Of a stretch of DNA of 40,224 nucleotides, positions 24,446 to 32,913 are shown in pieces. The notes under the pieces were generated by a model, which was not told where the DNA came from, searched no databases, and was given only the letters and a program-made list of their open reading frames with translations. Positions within the stretch are counted from its first letter, which is position 1. Every line of letters begins with the position of its first letter. Location: positions 1 to 40,224 of the forward strand of contig JAFYAH010000015.1 of the NCBI GenBank assembly GCA_017540825.1, given 5' to 3'. This DNA is from Candidatus Methanomethylophilaceae archaeon (GTDB lineage Archaea; Thermoplasmatota; Thermoplasmata; Methanomassiliicoccales; Methanomethylophilaceae). The position numbers and the translations under genes are program-made.

Positions 24446-25669
24446 TTACTGACCTCCGGTCTCTTTGACGGCCTTCTTGATGAGGGCCTTTCCGAGAGTG
24501 AACGCGTAGAAGTACCCGAGGGGGTCCTTGATCTCGCTCACGATTTTCACGATCTTCTCCTCGTCGCAGATGGGGTCGTCGTCGAGGATGGGCAGGAGCG
24601 ATGCGACTGCGGTGAACATGCTCGCTCCCTGCTCCTGGACGTCGGCGGTGGGGCCGTAGCATCCGCGGCAGGGCTGTCCGGCCTTGGTGCACCTGGCGCC
24701 GCATCCGCCGATGGTGGAGGGCCCGAGGCAGAGTATCCCCTGGTCCATCAGGCATATGCCGTCCTGGACGTTGACCTGGTAGGGCTCGAGGAACTCGGTG
24801 ATCCTGGCGTTGGCCTTCTTCCTGGGGCACTCGTCGCACAGGGTCTTGGTGGTGATCCCGATGGTGGTTCCCTTGGGGGGCAGGGCGACTCCGGCGTATG
24901 CGAAGTCGGCGACGGCCTTCAGCATCTGGCTGATGGTCTCCTGCTGGGGAGGGCATCCGGGGACGAAGTAGTCCACGTCGACGACCTGGTCGAGGGTCTT
25001 GACGGTGTCGTAGAGGACGGGCAGGGTGAGCTCTCCCTCGGGCACCTTGCAGGACACCTTGGGGATTACGGGCGCGTCCTTGTGGTAGGTCTTCTGGAAG
25101 TCGGCGCTGGTGGGGGTCTTGGTGTAGACGTAGTTCAGGATCTCCTCCTTGCCGTCCGCGACCAGGTTGGCCAGGGCGGGGCTCCCGCCGAAGCAGGCGC
25201 AGGTCCCGTAGGCGACGACGATCTTGGACTTCTGCCTGAGCAGCTTGACCATGTGCTCGTTCTCGGAGTTCCTCACGGCTCCGGAGATGATGGAGACGGT
25301 GATCTCGCCGTCCTCCATGGCGGCGATGTCCTTCTCCTTCCCGTCGGCGGCGACAGGCCACATGACGATGTTGGCCATGTCTCCGACGGTGAGGATCCTC
25401 TCGTTGACGTCGAGGATGGACACGTCGCATCCTCCGCAGGCGGCGGCCCAGTAGATGGCGAGGTTGATCTTCCCGCCCTTGGGCGCTCCGGGGAGGAGCT
25501 CTCCGAGGTCGGCCTTCTGGAGCTCGTGGGTGACCTTCTCTCCGTCGTAGGCGGCGGCCTTGGCGGCGTCGGCGGCGCCCTTCACGGCCTTCTCGGCTTT
25601 GTTGGCGACGTTGGCGGCGACGTCCTCGACCTTCTCCTTCTTCTTGAACAGCTCGTCTAAGAAACCCAT
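24446..25669 (-). CDS. mvhG: F420-non-reducing hydrogenase small subunit MvhG with long N-terminal extension
   Basis: A 407-residue iron-sulfur small subunit passing electrons from MvhA to MvhD. The core starts near residue 67 (KINLAIYWAAACGGCDVS) and has the cluster ligands in GTCACFGGSPA, PGCPPQQETI, CDECPRKK, and CLGPSTIGGCGARC followed by CRGCYGP. The first 66 residues are extra compared with the roughly 300-residue MvhG of classical methanogens. They are Ala/Lys/Glu-rich (FLDELFKKKEKVEDVAANV, KAVKGAADAAKAAA) and would form amphipathic helix. The start is well supported: AAGGAGG stands 8 bases before ATG 25669. It starts one base after the mvhD stop. Confidence 0.94.
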   Translation of the reverse strand: MGFLDELFKKKEKVEDVAANVANKAEKAVKGAADAAKAAAYDGEKVTHELQKADLGELLPGAPKGGKINLAIYWAAACGGCDVSILDVNERILTVGDMANIVMWPVAADGKEKDIAAMEDGEITVSIISGAVRNSENEHMVKLLRQKSKIVVAYGTCACFGGSPALANLVADGKEEILNYVYTKTPTSADFQKTYHKDAPVIPKVSCKVPEGELTLPVLYDTVKTLDQVVDVDYFVPGCPPQQETISQMLKAVADFAYAGVALPPKGTTIGITTKTLCDECPRKKANARITEFLEPYQVNVQDGICLMDQGILCLGPSTIGGCGARCTKAGQPCRGCYGPTADVQEQGASMFTAVASLLPILDDDPICDEEKIVKIVSEIKDPLGYFYAFTLGKALIKKAVKETGGQ

Positions 25670-25670
25670 A

Positions 25671-26090
25671 TCAGTTCGCCTCCTTCTGGAGAGGGGTAGG
25701 TCCGAGCGCCTTGACGACGTCTACGAACTCGGTCACGGTCTTCTGGAACTTCTCTCCCTCGGACGCGGAGACCCACTCGAGCTTGAGCCTCCTGGGGTCG
25801 AACCCGTACTGCTCGAGGACGAGCCTGAGAAGGGCGATCCTCCTCCTGGCCCTGTAGTTCCCTCCGATGTAGTGGCAGTCTCCGGGGTGGCATCCGAGCA
25901 CCATCACGCCGTCCGCTCCTTTCGAGAAGGCCCTGAGGATGAACTCGGGGTCGACGCGCGCGGAGCACATGGTCCTGATGATACGGAAGTTGGTAGGCAT
26001 CTGAAGCCTGGCGACTCCTGCTCCGTCGGCGCCCGCGTAAGAGCACCAGTTGCAGCAGAAGGTGACGATCCTAGGTTCGAAATCGGCCAT
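25671..26090 (-). CDS. mvhD: Hydrogenase iron-sulfur subunit MvhD
   Basis: A 139-residue [2Fe-2S] protein linking the hydrogenase to HdrA. It has the family's Cys pattern: FCCNWCSYAGAD near the N-terminus, then MCSARVDPEFILRAF and VLGCHPGDCHY. ATG 26090 follows the hdrA stop by five bases and is preceded by GGAGGAGAG in the hdrA end. It is free-standing here, whereas in some archaea the domain is fused to HdrA. A longer open frame upstream is only a shadow of hdrA. Confidence 0.95.
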   Translation of the reverse strand: MADFEPRIVTFCCNWCSYAGADGAGVARLQMPTNFRIIRTMCSARVDPEFILRAFSKGADGVMVLGCHPGDCHYIGGNYRARRRIALLRLVLEQYGFDPRRLKLEWVSASEGEKFQKTVTEFVDVVKALGPTPLQKEAN

Positions 26091-26095
26091 CGTAA

Positions 26096-29000
26096 TCACT
26101 CTCCTCCTACGGGGTAGTCGAGGCATGCGTCTATCTCGGCTATGATCTGCTTGGTCCTGAATCCTCTCTGCTCGAGGGCTCCGGACGGGCACGAGGCGAC
26201 GCAGCATCCGCATCCCTTGCAGAGACCGGCGTTGACCTCGCTCTTCAGGGATCCGTCCTGCTGCTTCACGAGGGACACGGCGTTGTAGTCGCAGCATCCG
26301 ACGCAGACTCCGCATCCGTCGCACAGGTTGGGATTGACTCCCGCGACGATTCCTTCGGAGATCAGCTTGTCCTTGGAGATGACGGTCAGCATCCTGGAAG
26401 CGGCTCCGGAGGCCTGGGCTATGCACTCGTCCATGAACTTGGGCCAGTGGGCGGCTCCGGCGACGTAGACTCCCTCGGTGGCGAAGTCGACCGGCCTGAG
26501 CTTCTGGTGGGCCTCGAAGTAGAACCCGTCCTTGGAGATGGGCACCTTGACCATCTTGGCGAGGTTCTCCTTGTTCTCTCTGTCGGGAGCGATACCGGTG
26601 GCGAGGACGACGGCGTCGACGGGGACCCCGACGGTCTCTCCGAGGGTGCAGTCGAATGCCTTGACGCACTTTCCGTCGTACGCGGGAAGGTCGTCGTTGA
26701 CGGGGTACCTGAGGAACCTGACGCCGAGGCAGGAGGCCTTCTGGTAGAGCTCCTCGCGGAACCCGTAGGTCCTGATGTCCTTGTGGAAGATCGTGACGTT
26801 GGCCATGGGGTTGGCGAGCTTGATCTTGATCGCGATGCGCAGCGAGGAGGCGCAGCAGACGCGAGAGCAGTAGTGGACGTCATTGTTCCTGGAACCGACG
26901 CACTGGATGAACGCGATGTTCTGCGCATTGAGCTGGCCGGCGTCGAGCTTCGACTCCGCCTCGATCTGGGTCATGACCTTGGCGTCCTTTCCGTAGTTGT
27001 ACTCGGTGGGCTTGTAGGGGGTCGCTCCGACGGCGAACAGGACTCCTCCGACGGGGTAGTCGTGTCCGTCGGACAGCCTCAGGGTGAAGTTCCCGACGAA
27101 TCCGGGGATGTCCTTCACGGTGACGCCGGTGTGGACGGTGATCTTGGGGCACTTCTCGACTTTGGCGATGAGGCCCTTCAGGTAGTCCTTGACGGCGACT
27201 CCGTCCTCCTTGAAGTTGAAGTTGCGGGCGTATCCTCCCAGCTCCTTCTCCTTCTCGACGAGGTGGACGGGGTATCCCTGGGCGGCGATGTCCAGAGCTG
27301 CGTTCATTCCGGTGATTCCTCCTCCGATGACCGCGGCCGCGTTGGTCACGGGTATCTCGGATCCCACGAGAGGCTCGAGCAGGGCGGCCTTCGCGATGGC
27401 CATCCTGAGGAGGTCCTTCGCCTTGTTGGTGGCCGCGTCGGGCTCGTGCATGTGAATCCAGGAGCACTGGTCGCGGATGTTGGCCATGTTGAACAGGTAT
27501 TTGTTCAGGCCTCCGTCCCTGCAGGCCTCCCTGAAGAGGGGCTCGTGGGTCCTGGGGGTGCACGACGCGACGACGACCCTGTTGAGGTCGTGCTCGGTGA
27601 TGGCTTTTGAGATGGACTCGAGGCAGTCCTGGGCGCAGGCGTACTGGGACTCGTTCGCGATGACCACGTTGGGCAGGGTCTTGGCGTACTCGACGACCTC
27701 GGGGACCCTGACCACGGACCCGATGTTGATACCGCAGTGGCAGACCCAGACCCCGATGCGGGGCTCTTTGCCGACGACGTCCTTCTCGGCGGGGTACTTC
27801 TTGGGGGCGCAGGGCTCGAAGTCCTTCTTGACGATCCACGCCCCGGCCTTGGCGGAGGATCCGCACGCCTCTGCGACGGAGGTGGGGATGTCCTTGGGGG
27901 CGGCGAAGGCTCCGGTGACGAAGATTCCGGGCCTGGTGGTCTCGAGGGGCTTGTAGACGGAGGTCTTGCAGAACCCGTACTGGTTGAGCTCGATGCCCAG
28001 GGTCTTGGCGAACTCCTCGGCTCCCTCGGGAGGCGCGAGCCCGATGGACAGGACGACGATGTCGAAGGTCTCGGACACTCCGTTGTTCTGGTCGTCCGTG
28101 TAGTTGATGGTCAGGGACTTGTCGGGGTTCTCCTCGATGTTGGAGACGCGGGCGCCCCTGTGCATCTTGATCCCGTACTCGTCCTCTCCCCTGTGGATGT
28201 AGGCCTCGAACTCTTTTCCATAAGACCTGATGTCCATGAAGAATATGTCTTCCTGAAGGTCGCCGTGCTCTTTGGTGATCATCGCCTGCTTGGTAGCGTA
28301 CATGCAGCAGACGGAGGAGCAGTACTTCTTCCAGCCTTTCTTCTCGGACCTGGATCCGCAGCACTGGATGTACGCGACCTTGGTGGGGTGCTCCTTGGTG
28401 TTGGGGTCGACCTTGAAGTAGGGTATGGTGATGTGTCCCTTGTCGGGTCCGGAGGCGCACATCATCCTCTCGTACTCGATCGCGGTGACGACGTTCTTGA
28501 ACCTGCCGTAGCCGTACTCGGTGGCGACGTGGGCATCCCAGACCTTGAATCCGGGGGCTGCGATGATGGAGCCGACCTCGAGGACCTTCTCCTCGTCCTT
28601 GTCGTCGTAGTGGATGGCCCCTTTTCCGCAGGTCTTGGCGCAGTTTCCGCACTTGCCCTTGGTGAGCTTCATGCACACGTCCTTGTCGATGACGGCGACG
28701 CGGGGGACGGCCTGCGCGTGGGGTATGTAGATTGCTTTCCTGTTGACGAGTCCGAACTCGTACTTGTCAGGGATGTTCTTGACGGGACACTTGGCGATGC
28801 AGTCGCCGCATCCGGTACACTCGCTCGGGTTGACGTACCTGGCTTTCTTGAGGACGGTGACCTTGAAGTCGCCCGCCTCTCCATCGACCTTCAGGACCTC
28901 GTGGTAGGTCAGAACATCGATGTTGGGATGTCCGCCACAGTCCGCCATCTTAGGCGAAAGGATGCATGCGGAACAGTCGTTCGTAGGGAAGGTCTTGTCC

Positions 29001-29131
29001 AGACGGCACATCACTCCACCGATGGTAGGATCTCTCTCTACCAAGTAGACATGAATTCCGCGGTCTGCAAGATCCAACGACGCCTGGATTCCAGCGATTC
29101 CTCCACCGATAACCAATGCCGATTTGCTCAA
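26096..29131 (-). CDS. hdrA: HdrA, tandem-duplicated heterodisulfide reductase flavoprotein
   Basis: About 1011 residues against about 650 for classical HdrA. First half: flavin fold VIGGGIAGIQASLDLADRG, FPTNDCSACILSPKM, a ferredoxin-like insert with ECTGCGDCIAKCP and CGNCAKTCGKGA, and CCGSR...YCSSVCC. Second half, from about residue 470: the HdrA N-terminal Cys domain (VWVCHCGINIG, ASCTPRTHEPLF), a second flavin fold (AAVIGGGITGMNAALDIAAQG), CVGSR...YCSRVCC, and two C-terminal [4Fe-4S] motifs (CDGCGVCVGCC, CKGCGCCVASCP). HdrA bifurcates electrons from H2 between ferredoxin and heterodisulfide with HdrBC, which is not encoded here. The start is taken as TTG 29131 with GGAGG seven bases before; an in-frame TTG 29152 lacks such a site. 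First gene of the operon. Confidence 0.93.
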   Translation of the reverse strand: MSKSALVIGGGIAGIQASLDLADRGIHVYLVERDPTIGGVMCRLDKTFPTNDCSACILSPKMADCGGHPNIDVLTYHEVLKVDGEAGDFKVTVLKKARYVNPSECTGCGDCIAKCPVKNIPDKYEFGLVNRKAIYIPHAQAVPRVAVIDKDVCMKLTKGKCGNCAKTCGKGAIHYDDKDEEKVLEVGSIIAAPGFKVWDAHVATEYGYGRFKNVVTAIEYERMMCASGPDKGHITIPYFKVDPNTKEHPTKVAYIQCCGSRSEKKGWKKYCSSVCCMYATKQAMITKEHGDLQEDIFFMDIRSYGKEFEAYIHRGEDEYGIKMHRGARVSNIEENPDKSLTINYTDDQNNGVSETFDIVVLSIGLAPPEGAEEFAKTLGIELNQYGFCKTSVYKPLETTRPGIFVTGAFAAPKDIPTSVAEACGSSAKAGAWIVKKDFEPCAPKKYPAEKDVVGKEPRIGVWVCHCGINIGSVVRVPEVVEYAKTLPNVVIANESQYACAQDCLESISKAITEHDLNRVVVASCTPRTHEPLFREACRDGGLNKYLFNMANIRDQCSWIHMHEPDAATNKAKDLLRMAIAKAALLEPLVGSEIPVTNAAAVIGGGITGMNAALDIAAQGYPVHLVEKEKELGGYARNFNFKEDGVAVKDYLKGLIAKVEKCPKITVHTGVTVKDIPGFVGNFTLRLSDGHDYPVGGVLFAVGATPYKPTEYNYGKDAKVMTQIEAESKLDAGQLNAQNIAFIQCVGSRNNDVHYCSRVCCASSLRIAIKIKLANPMANVTIFHKDIRTYGFREELYQKASCLGVRFLRYPVNDDLPAYDGKCVKAFDCTLGETVGVPVDAVVLATGIAPDRENKENLAKMVKVPISKDGFYFEAHQKLRPVDFATEGVYVAGAAHWPKFMDECIAQASGAASRMLTVISKDKLISEGIVAGVNPNLCDGCGVCVGCCDYNAVSLVKQQDGSLKSEVNAGLCKGCGCCVASCPSGALEQRGFRTKQIIAEIDACLDYPVGGE

Positions 29132-29211
29132 ATCATTGCCTCCGTATACCAACTGGTGTTTGGAACAATTAGGGGGAATGGATACGGCCTAATAAGCGCT
29201 ATGCAACTGTC

Positions 29212-29220
29212 TTTTTATAG
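29212..29220 (-). promoter_or_regulatory. TATA box of the hdrA-mvhDGA operon
   Basis: Minus-strand CTATAAAAA about 85 bases before the TTG start predicts transcription from about 29190. That leaves a 60-base leader with a Shine-Dalgarno site, unlike the leaderless genes around it. Confidence 0.5.
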
Positions 29221-29299
29221 AAGAAGTTACACATTTTTGTGAAAACCAATTTTATTTTATTTAGGTTAGGCTAAAAAATAAGCATAGCCAGACGTTTTT

Positions 29300-29318
29300 T
29301 ACAACAGTTTTTGTTGTA
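29300..29318. promoter_or_regulatory. Inverted repeat upstream of the hdrA promoter
   Basis: TACAACA-GTTTT-TGTTGTA is a perfect 7-bp inverted repeat with a 5-base spacer, about 80 bases upstream of the hdrA TATA box. It could be a regulator site, or a hairpin with a T-rich loop. The role is not established. Confidence 0.35.
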
Positions 29319-29365
29319 GAATCTTAAAGGATAATGCTACAATTTATTTTGTATAAATTTTGCGC

Positions 29366-29379
29366 TTGACAACTGTCAA
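29366..29379. promoter_or_regulatory. Inverted repeat TTGACA-AC-TGTCAA
   Basis: Perfect 6-bp half-sites around a 2-base centre, about 50 bases from the previous repeat in the same gap. It has the shape of a helix-turn-helix dimer site. Chance occurrence cannot be excluded. Confidence 0.3.
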
Positions 29380-29611
29380 AGAATCAACGAAATATGGACT
29401 GTTCGCAGATGCTGGAAACGTGTTCTTAAATACCAGAATCTGCAGACTAGCGCCGTCCTCGGACCTCTGGCCTACGTCCGCATTGGATGGACGGCCATCC
29501 AAGCATATGGTAGCAACAATAACAAATTCGTAATATTTTTCCGAAAATGACGGCCGGTTCGAGAAAAGCACGGGAATCTACCTAAAAAGCGGATGCATGC
29601 CTCGGCAACGG

Positions 29612-29617
29612 TTATAA
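29612..29617 (+). promoter_or_regulatory. TATA box for pop5
   Basis: TTATAA within GGTTATAACC lies about 28 bases before ATG 29642, which predicts a leaderless start for the first gene of the superoperon. Confidence 0.5.
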
Positions 29618-29641
29618 CCGAGGAGCGGCTGAGCCGGACCC

Positions 29642-30001
29642 ATGGTCGTGAAGTCAGTCCGCGGAAGGCGCCGCTACATCTCGTTCCAAGTGCCGGCAGG
29701 GACGACGCGCGATGCCATCTCCGCCGCCGTCGACGCCGCCGACCCGAGGCCGGAGAGCTTCAAGGCGATAACCTGCTCGGGCGGGAAGGTCGTGGTCAGG
29801 TGCTCCCCCTCCGACCGCGACGCCGTCGTCGGCATCGTCTGCTCCCTCGGGCCGGAGGCTCGCTCGCTCAAGACCTCTGGGACCCTCCGCACCCTGCGCG
29901 ATTCCGACCCCGATCTGAGGGTTCCGCGCAAGAAGAAGCGCCGAGACGCCTGTGCTAAACGTCTTTATACTGCTCTATCTTACCCGCAACCGTTAAAATA
30001 A
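29642..30001 (+). CDS. rnp2: RNase P protein component 2 (Pop5/Rnp2 family)
   Basis: A 119-residue basic protein. The N-terminal strand RGRRRYISFQVPAG, the middle VVVRCSPSDRDAVVGIVCSL and the end SLKTSGTLRTLRDSD match the Pop5 fold, in which a ...SGTIR-type strand is diagnostic. Pop5 pairs with Rpp30 to activate the catalytic domain of RNase P RNA in tRNA 5' processing. Sequence conservation in this family is low, so context carries weight: in many archaea pop5 stands immediately upstream of psmA in the exosome superoperon, as here. The last 20 residues (basic, then SYPQPLK) are less conserved, and the psmA promoter region overlaps them. Confidence 0.75.
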   Translation: MVVKSVRGRRRYISFQVPAGTTRDAISAAVDAADPRPESFKAITCSGGKVVVRCSPSDRDAVVGIVCSLGPEARSLKTSGTLRTLRDSDPDLRVPRKKKRRDACAKRLYTALSYPQPLK

Positions 30002-30013
30002 GGAGCAGAGAAA

Positions 30014-30724
30014 ATGCAACCCGGACAGATGGCATATGACAAGGGAATCAGCGTATTCTCCCCCGACGGAAGGCTCTTCCAGGTGGAGTACGCCCGCGAG
30101 GCCGTAAAGAAGGGATCCACTACCATCGGTGTGAAGTACAAGGGCGGGGTCGCCCTCATCGTCGACAGGAGGTCCATCAACAAGCTCATCGAGCCCAAGT
30201 CGACCGAGAAGATCCATCAGATAGACGATTACATCGGGTGCGCCACGTCCGGCCTCGTCGCTGACGCCAGGGTGCTCGTGGACGAGGCCAGGAAGGCCGC
30301 CCAGGTCCACAAGGTCAACTACGGGGAGAACATATCTGTCGAGATGCTCGTGAAGAAGGTCTGCGACCACAAGCAGAACTACACCCAGTACGGGGGCGCC
30401 CGCCCGTTCGGCACCGCCCTCCTGGTGGCGGGGTCCGACGACCTTGGCACCCACCTCTTCGAGACCGACCCCTCCGGAGCCCTCATCGCGTACAAAGCGA
30501 CCTGCATAGGCATCGGCCGCAACGCCGCGATAGAGGCCCTCGAGAAGGGTTTCGAGGACGGCATGAGCTACGGGGACGCCATGAAGGTCGGCCTCAAGGC
30601 CCTGGAAGCCGCGATAGAGGAGAGCCCTAAGGCGGAGTCGGTCGAGATCGGCATCGCCGAGGAAGGCAAGAAGTTCAGGAGGCTCAGCGAGGCCGAGATC
30701 TCCGAGCTCATCGGCAGCGCCTGA
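30014..30724 (+). CDS. psmA: Proteasome alpha subunit
   Basis: A 236-residue 20S proteasome alpha subunit forming the outer rings and gate. It has the gate/N-terminal helix PGQMAYDKGISVFSPDGRLFQVEYAREAV, KKGSTTIGVKYKGGVAL, YIGCATSGLVADAR and RPFGTALLVAG. The gating Tyr and the conserved pocket Lys expected for docking regulatory ATPase tails are in the usual region. ATG 30014 has AAGGAG upstream. A TATA-like CTTTATACT at about 29962-29972 inside the end of pop5 may give an extra promoter. It heads the stretch into SBDS and the exosome genes. Confidence 0.97.
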   Translation: MQPGQMAYDKGISVFSPDGRLFQVEYAREAVKKGSTTIGVKYKGGVALIVDRRSINKLIEPKSTEKIHQIDDYIGCATSGLVADARVLVDEARKAAQVHKVNYGENISVEMLVKKVCDHKQNYTQYGGARPFGTALLVAGSDDLGTHLFETDPSGALIAYKATCIGIGRNAAIEALEKGFEDGMSYGDAMKVGLKALEAAIEESPKAESVEIGIAEEGKKFRRLSEAEISELIGSA

Positions 30725-30735
30725 AGGTTCGGCCG

Positions 30736-31431
30736 ATGGTCAGCCTAGACGACGCGATAACCGCCAAGCTGGAGTCCCACGGCGAGACGTTCGAGATACT
30801 CCTCGACCCCAAGGTAGTGGACCTGATAAAGCAGGGGAAGGAGTTCGACATCGTCGAGTACATGGCGGTCGAGGACGTCTTCAAGAACGCCAGCAAGGGC
30901 ACCAAGCCCGCCGAGGACAAGATCAAGGAGGCGTTCGGGACCGACGACGTCGCCGAGATCGCCAGGAAGATCGTGGAGAAGGGCGAGATCCAGATAACCG
31001 CAGAGCAGCGCAAGGAGATGCTCGAGGCCAAGAGGCAGCAGGTCATCGCGTACATCGCCGCCAACGCCATAAACCCGCAGACGCACTCGCCCCACCCGCC
31101 GCTGAGGATACAGCTGGCCCTGGAGGAGGCCAAGTTCCACGTGGACCCGTTCAAGCCCCTCCAGAAGGAGATAGACGAGGCCATGAAGCTGCTGAGGCCC
31201 CTGCTGCCCATAAGGTTCGAGAAGAGCCGCATAGCGATCAAGCTCAACGGCTCCGACTACGGGCGCTGCTACGACGACCTGGTGCGCTACGGCATGGTCG
31301 AGAGGGAGGAGTGGACCGCCGACGGCTCGTGGATAGGGCTGATGGAGATCCCCGGCGGGATGATAAACGAGATCACGGACAAGCTGAAGCACAAGACCAA
31401 GGGCACGGCGTCCGTGAAACTCATTAAATGA
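30736..31431 (+). CDS. sdo1: Ribosome maturation protein SBDS/Sdo1
   Basis: A 231-residue SBDS orthologue, which with EF-2-like GTPases releases eIF6 from the large ribosomal subunit. The three expected domains are visible: the FYSH domain (about 1-85, with FEILLDPKVVDLIKQGKEFDI), the helical domain (RKEMLEAKRQQVIAYIAANAINPQTHSPHPP) and a C-terminal ferredoxin-like domain (RFEKSRIAIKL, DDLVRYGMVEREEW). The NPQT-type turn followed by HPP is characteristic. It lies 11 bases after psmA in the superoperon, upstream of rrp4. Confidence 0.95.
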   Translation: MVSLDDAITAKLESHGETFEILLDPKVVDLIKQGKEFDIVEYMAVEDVFKNASKGTKPAEDKIKEAFGTDDVAEIARKIVEKGEIQITAEQRKEMLEAKRQQVIAYIAANAINPQTHSPHPPLRIQLALEEAKFHVDPFKPLQKEIDEAMKLLRPLLPIRFEKSRIAIKLNGSDYGRCYDDLVRYGMVEREEWTADGSWIGLMEIPGGMINEITDKLKHKTKGTASVKLIK

Positions 31432-31450
31432 CTTTCGAGAGTGATACAAG

Positions 31451-32164
31451 ATGGAAAGAAGAAACGCCAGGCAGACGCGCGAGATTGTCGTCCCCGGCGA
31501 CGTCCTCGACGGGTCCGGAATGAAGCCCGGAGAGAACGCGTACCTCATGGACGGCAAGGTCCGCGCCAGCGTCATGGGCGTCAGGAACGTCTTCCAGAAC
31601 ACGGTCGGCGTCATCCCGTTCAGGGGATGCTACATGCCGACCTCTGGGGACACCGTGATCGGGGTGATCGTGGACATAGGGCCTTCCAACTGGCTCGTGG
31701 ACATCGGAGCGCCCTACCCTGCGCCCCTGCATGTGAACGAGGTCCCCTGGAAGGTCGAGTTCGGGGACACGTCCAGGTACCTCGGCATGGGCCAGGTGGT
31801 CCTGCTGAAGGTGCTGTCCGTGGACGAGAGCAAGAAGATAAACGTGACCATGAAGGACTCGGGCCTCAGGAGGATCGAGGGCGGGAGGCTGGTGAAGATC
31901 TCCCACTCCAAGGTCTCCAGGATAATAGGGAAGAGCGGGTCCATGATCTCGATGCTGAAGAACATGACCGACTGCCGCATCACCGTCGGGCAGAACGGCA
32001 TGATATGGATTGACGGCGAGGACAGGAACGCCGACGTCGCCACCCAGGCGGTGAAGATGATAGAGGCCCAGGCGCAGTCTGGCAGCCTGACCGACAGGGT
32101 CAGGGCATTCATCGAGGAGAAGCTCCCCCGCGAGGAGGACGAGTACGAAGAGGAGGACGATTGA
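31451..32164 (+). CDS. rrp4: Exosome RNA-binding cap subunit Rrp4
   Basis: A 237-residue cap protein that sits on the Rrp41-Rrp42 ring and feeds RNA into its channel. Order of domains: N-terminal domain ([22 protein letters not shown]), S1 domain ([26 protein letters not shown], about 63-135) and KH domain ([23 protein letters not shown], about 148-205, with an IIGKSG loop). A strongly acidic tail ([16 protein letters not shown]) ends it. The stop overlaps the region of the rrp41 start. Confidence 0.96.
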   Translation: MERRNARQTREIVVPGDVLDGSGMKPGENAYLMDGKVRASVMGVRNVFQNTVGVIPFRGCYMPTSGDTVIGVIVDIGPSNWLVDIGAPYPAPLHVNEVPWKVEFGDTSRYLGMGQVVLLKVLSVDESKKINVTMKDSGLRRIEGGRLVKISHSKVSRIIGKSGSMISMLKNMTDCRITVGQNGMIWIDGEDRNADVATQAVKMIEAQAQSGSLTDRVRAFIEEKLPREEDEYEEEDD

Positions 32165-32166
32165 CG

Positions 32167-32913
32167 ATGAGCGGACATACAGACATGACGCTGGTTGACG
32201 AGGAAGGGATGAGGATCGACGGGAGGACCGCCGAGCAGCACAGGCCCATCAAGATAGAGGCGGGCGTGCTCAACAACGCCGACGGCTCAGCCTACGTGGA
32301 GATAGGGAAGAACAAGGTCCTTGCGGCCGTATACGGGCCCAGGGAGTGCCACCCCAGGCACCTGCAGGACCCCACCAAGGCGATCATCCAGTGCAAGTAC
32401 AACATGCAGGCCTTCTCCGTCAGCGACAGGAAGAGGCCCGGGCCCGACAGGAGGTCCGTGGAGATATCCAAGATAATATCGGAGGCGCTGGAGAAGGTGG
32501 TCCTCACCGAGCTCTACCCCCGCGCGTCCATAGACGTGTACATAGAGATACTGCAGGCCAACGCGGGAACCAGGTGCGCCGGGCTCACCGCCGCCTCGGT
32601 GGCCCTCGCGGACGCAGGCATCCCCATGAGGGACATCGTCCCCGCCATAGCCGCCGGGAAGGCCGACGGGCACGTGCTCCTGGACCTCAACAAGGAGGAG
32701 GACAACTACGGCCAGGCCGACGTGCCGATAGCCATAGTCCCGTCCACGGACGAGATAGTCCTGCTGCAGATGGACGGGAACATGACCCGCGAGGAGTTCG
32801 ACCACGCCATAGAGCTGGCGGTCAACGCTTGCCACGAGGTTTACGACATCCAGAAGGACGCCCTGAAGAGGCGCTACTCCAAGTCAAAGGAGGCAGAGAA
32901 CGATGAGCAGTGA
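32167..32913 (+). CDS. rrp41: Exosome catalytic subunit Rrp41
   Basis: A 248-residue RNase-PH-fold subunit, the phosphorolytic active member of the hexameric ring. Visible are [20 protein letters not shown], the RNA-binding [37 protein letters not shown] and the catalytic acidic region ending [17 protein letters not shown] 32167 is preferred because GAGGAGGACGA precedes it; an in-frame TTG 32161 overlaps the rrp4 stop. The 3' end overlaps rrp42 by 11 bases. Confidence 0.95.
   Translation: MSGHTDMTLVDEEGMRIDGRTAEQHRPIKIEAGVLNNADGSAYVEIGKNKVLAAVYGPRECHPRHLQDPTKAIIQCKYNMQAFSVSDRKRPGPDRRSVEISKIISEALEKVVLTELYPRASIDVYIEILQANAGTRCAGLTAASVALADAGIPMRDIVPAIAAGKADGHVLLDLNKEEDNYGQADVPIAIVPSTDEIVLLQMDGNMTREEFDHAIELAVNACHEVYDIQKDALKRRYSKSKEAENDEQ

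Larger units (their letters stand above)
29132..29641. other. AT-rich intergenic region between hdrA and pop5
   Basis: About 500 bases with no supportable gene; a 75-codon minus frame at 29344-29571 has no recognisable features. It contains the hdrA promoter, two inverted repeats (29300-29318 and 29366-29379) and, at the right end, the pop5 promoter. The region from 29220 to 29400 is markedly AT-rich. Its length is unusual for this compact neighbourhood, so regulatory sites or a small RNA are possible. Confidence 0.45.

Noticed and set aside
23009-25660. An 883-codon open frame on the plus strand opposite mvhA and mvhG
   Set aside because: It is antisense to two clear hydrogenase genes; its Val/Asp/Gly/Leu-rich composition is typical of the reverse strand of GC-rich coding sequence, and no domain is visible.
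26096-29131. A selenocysteine (TGA) codon in hdrA or mvhA
   Set aside because: Both genes have Cys at the positions used by selenoprotein versions and no in-frame TGA occurs before the terminal stop.
29545-29585. Possible tRNA T-arm (GGTTCGAGA) in the hdrA-pop5 gap
   Set aside because: No acceptor, D or anticodon stems can be matched around it.
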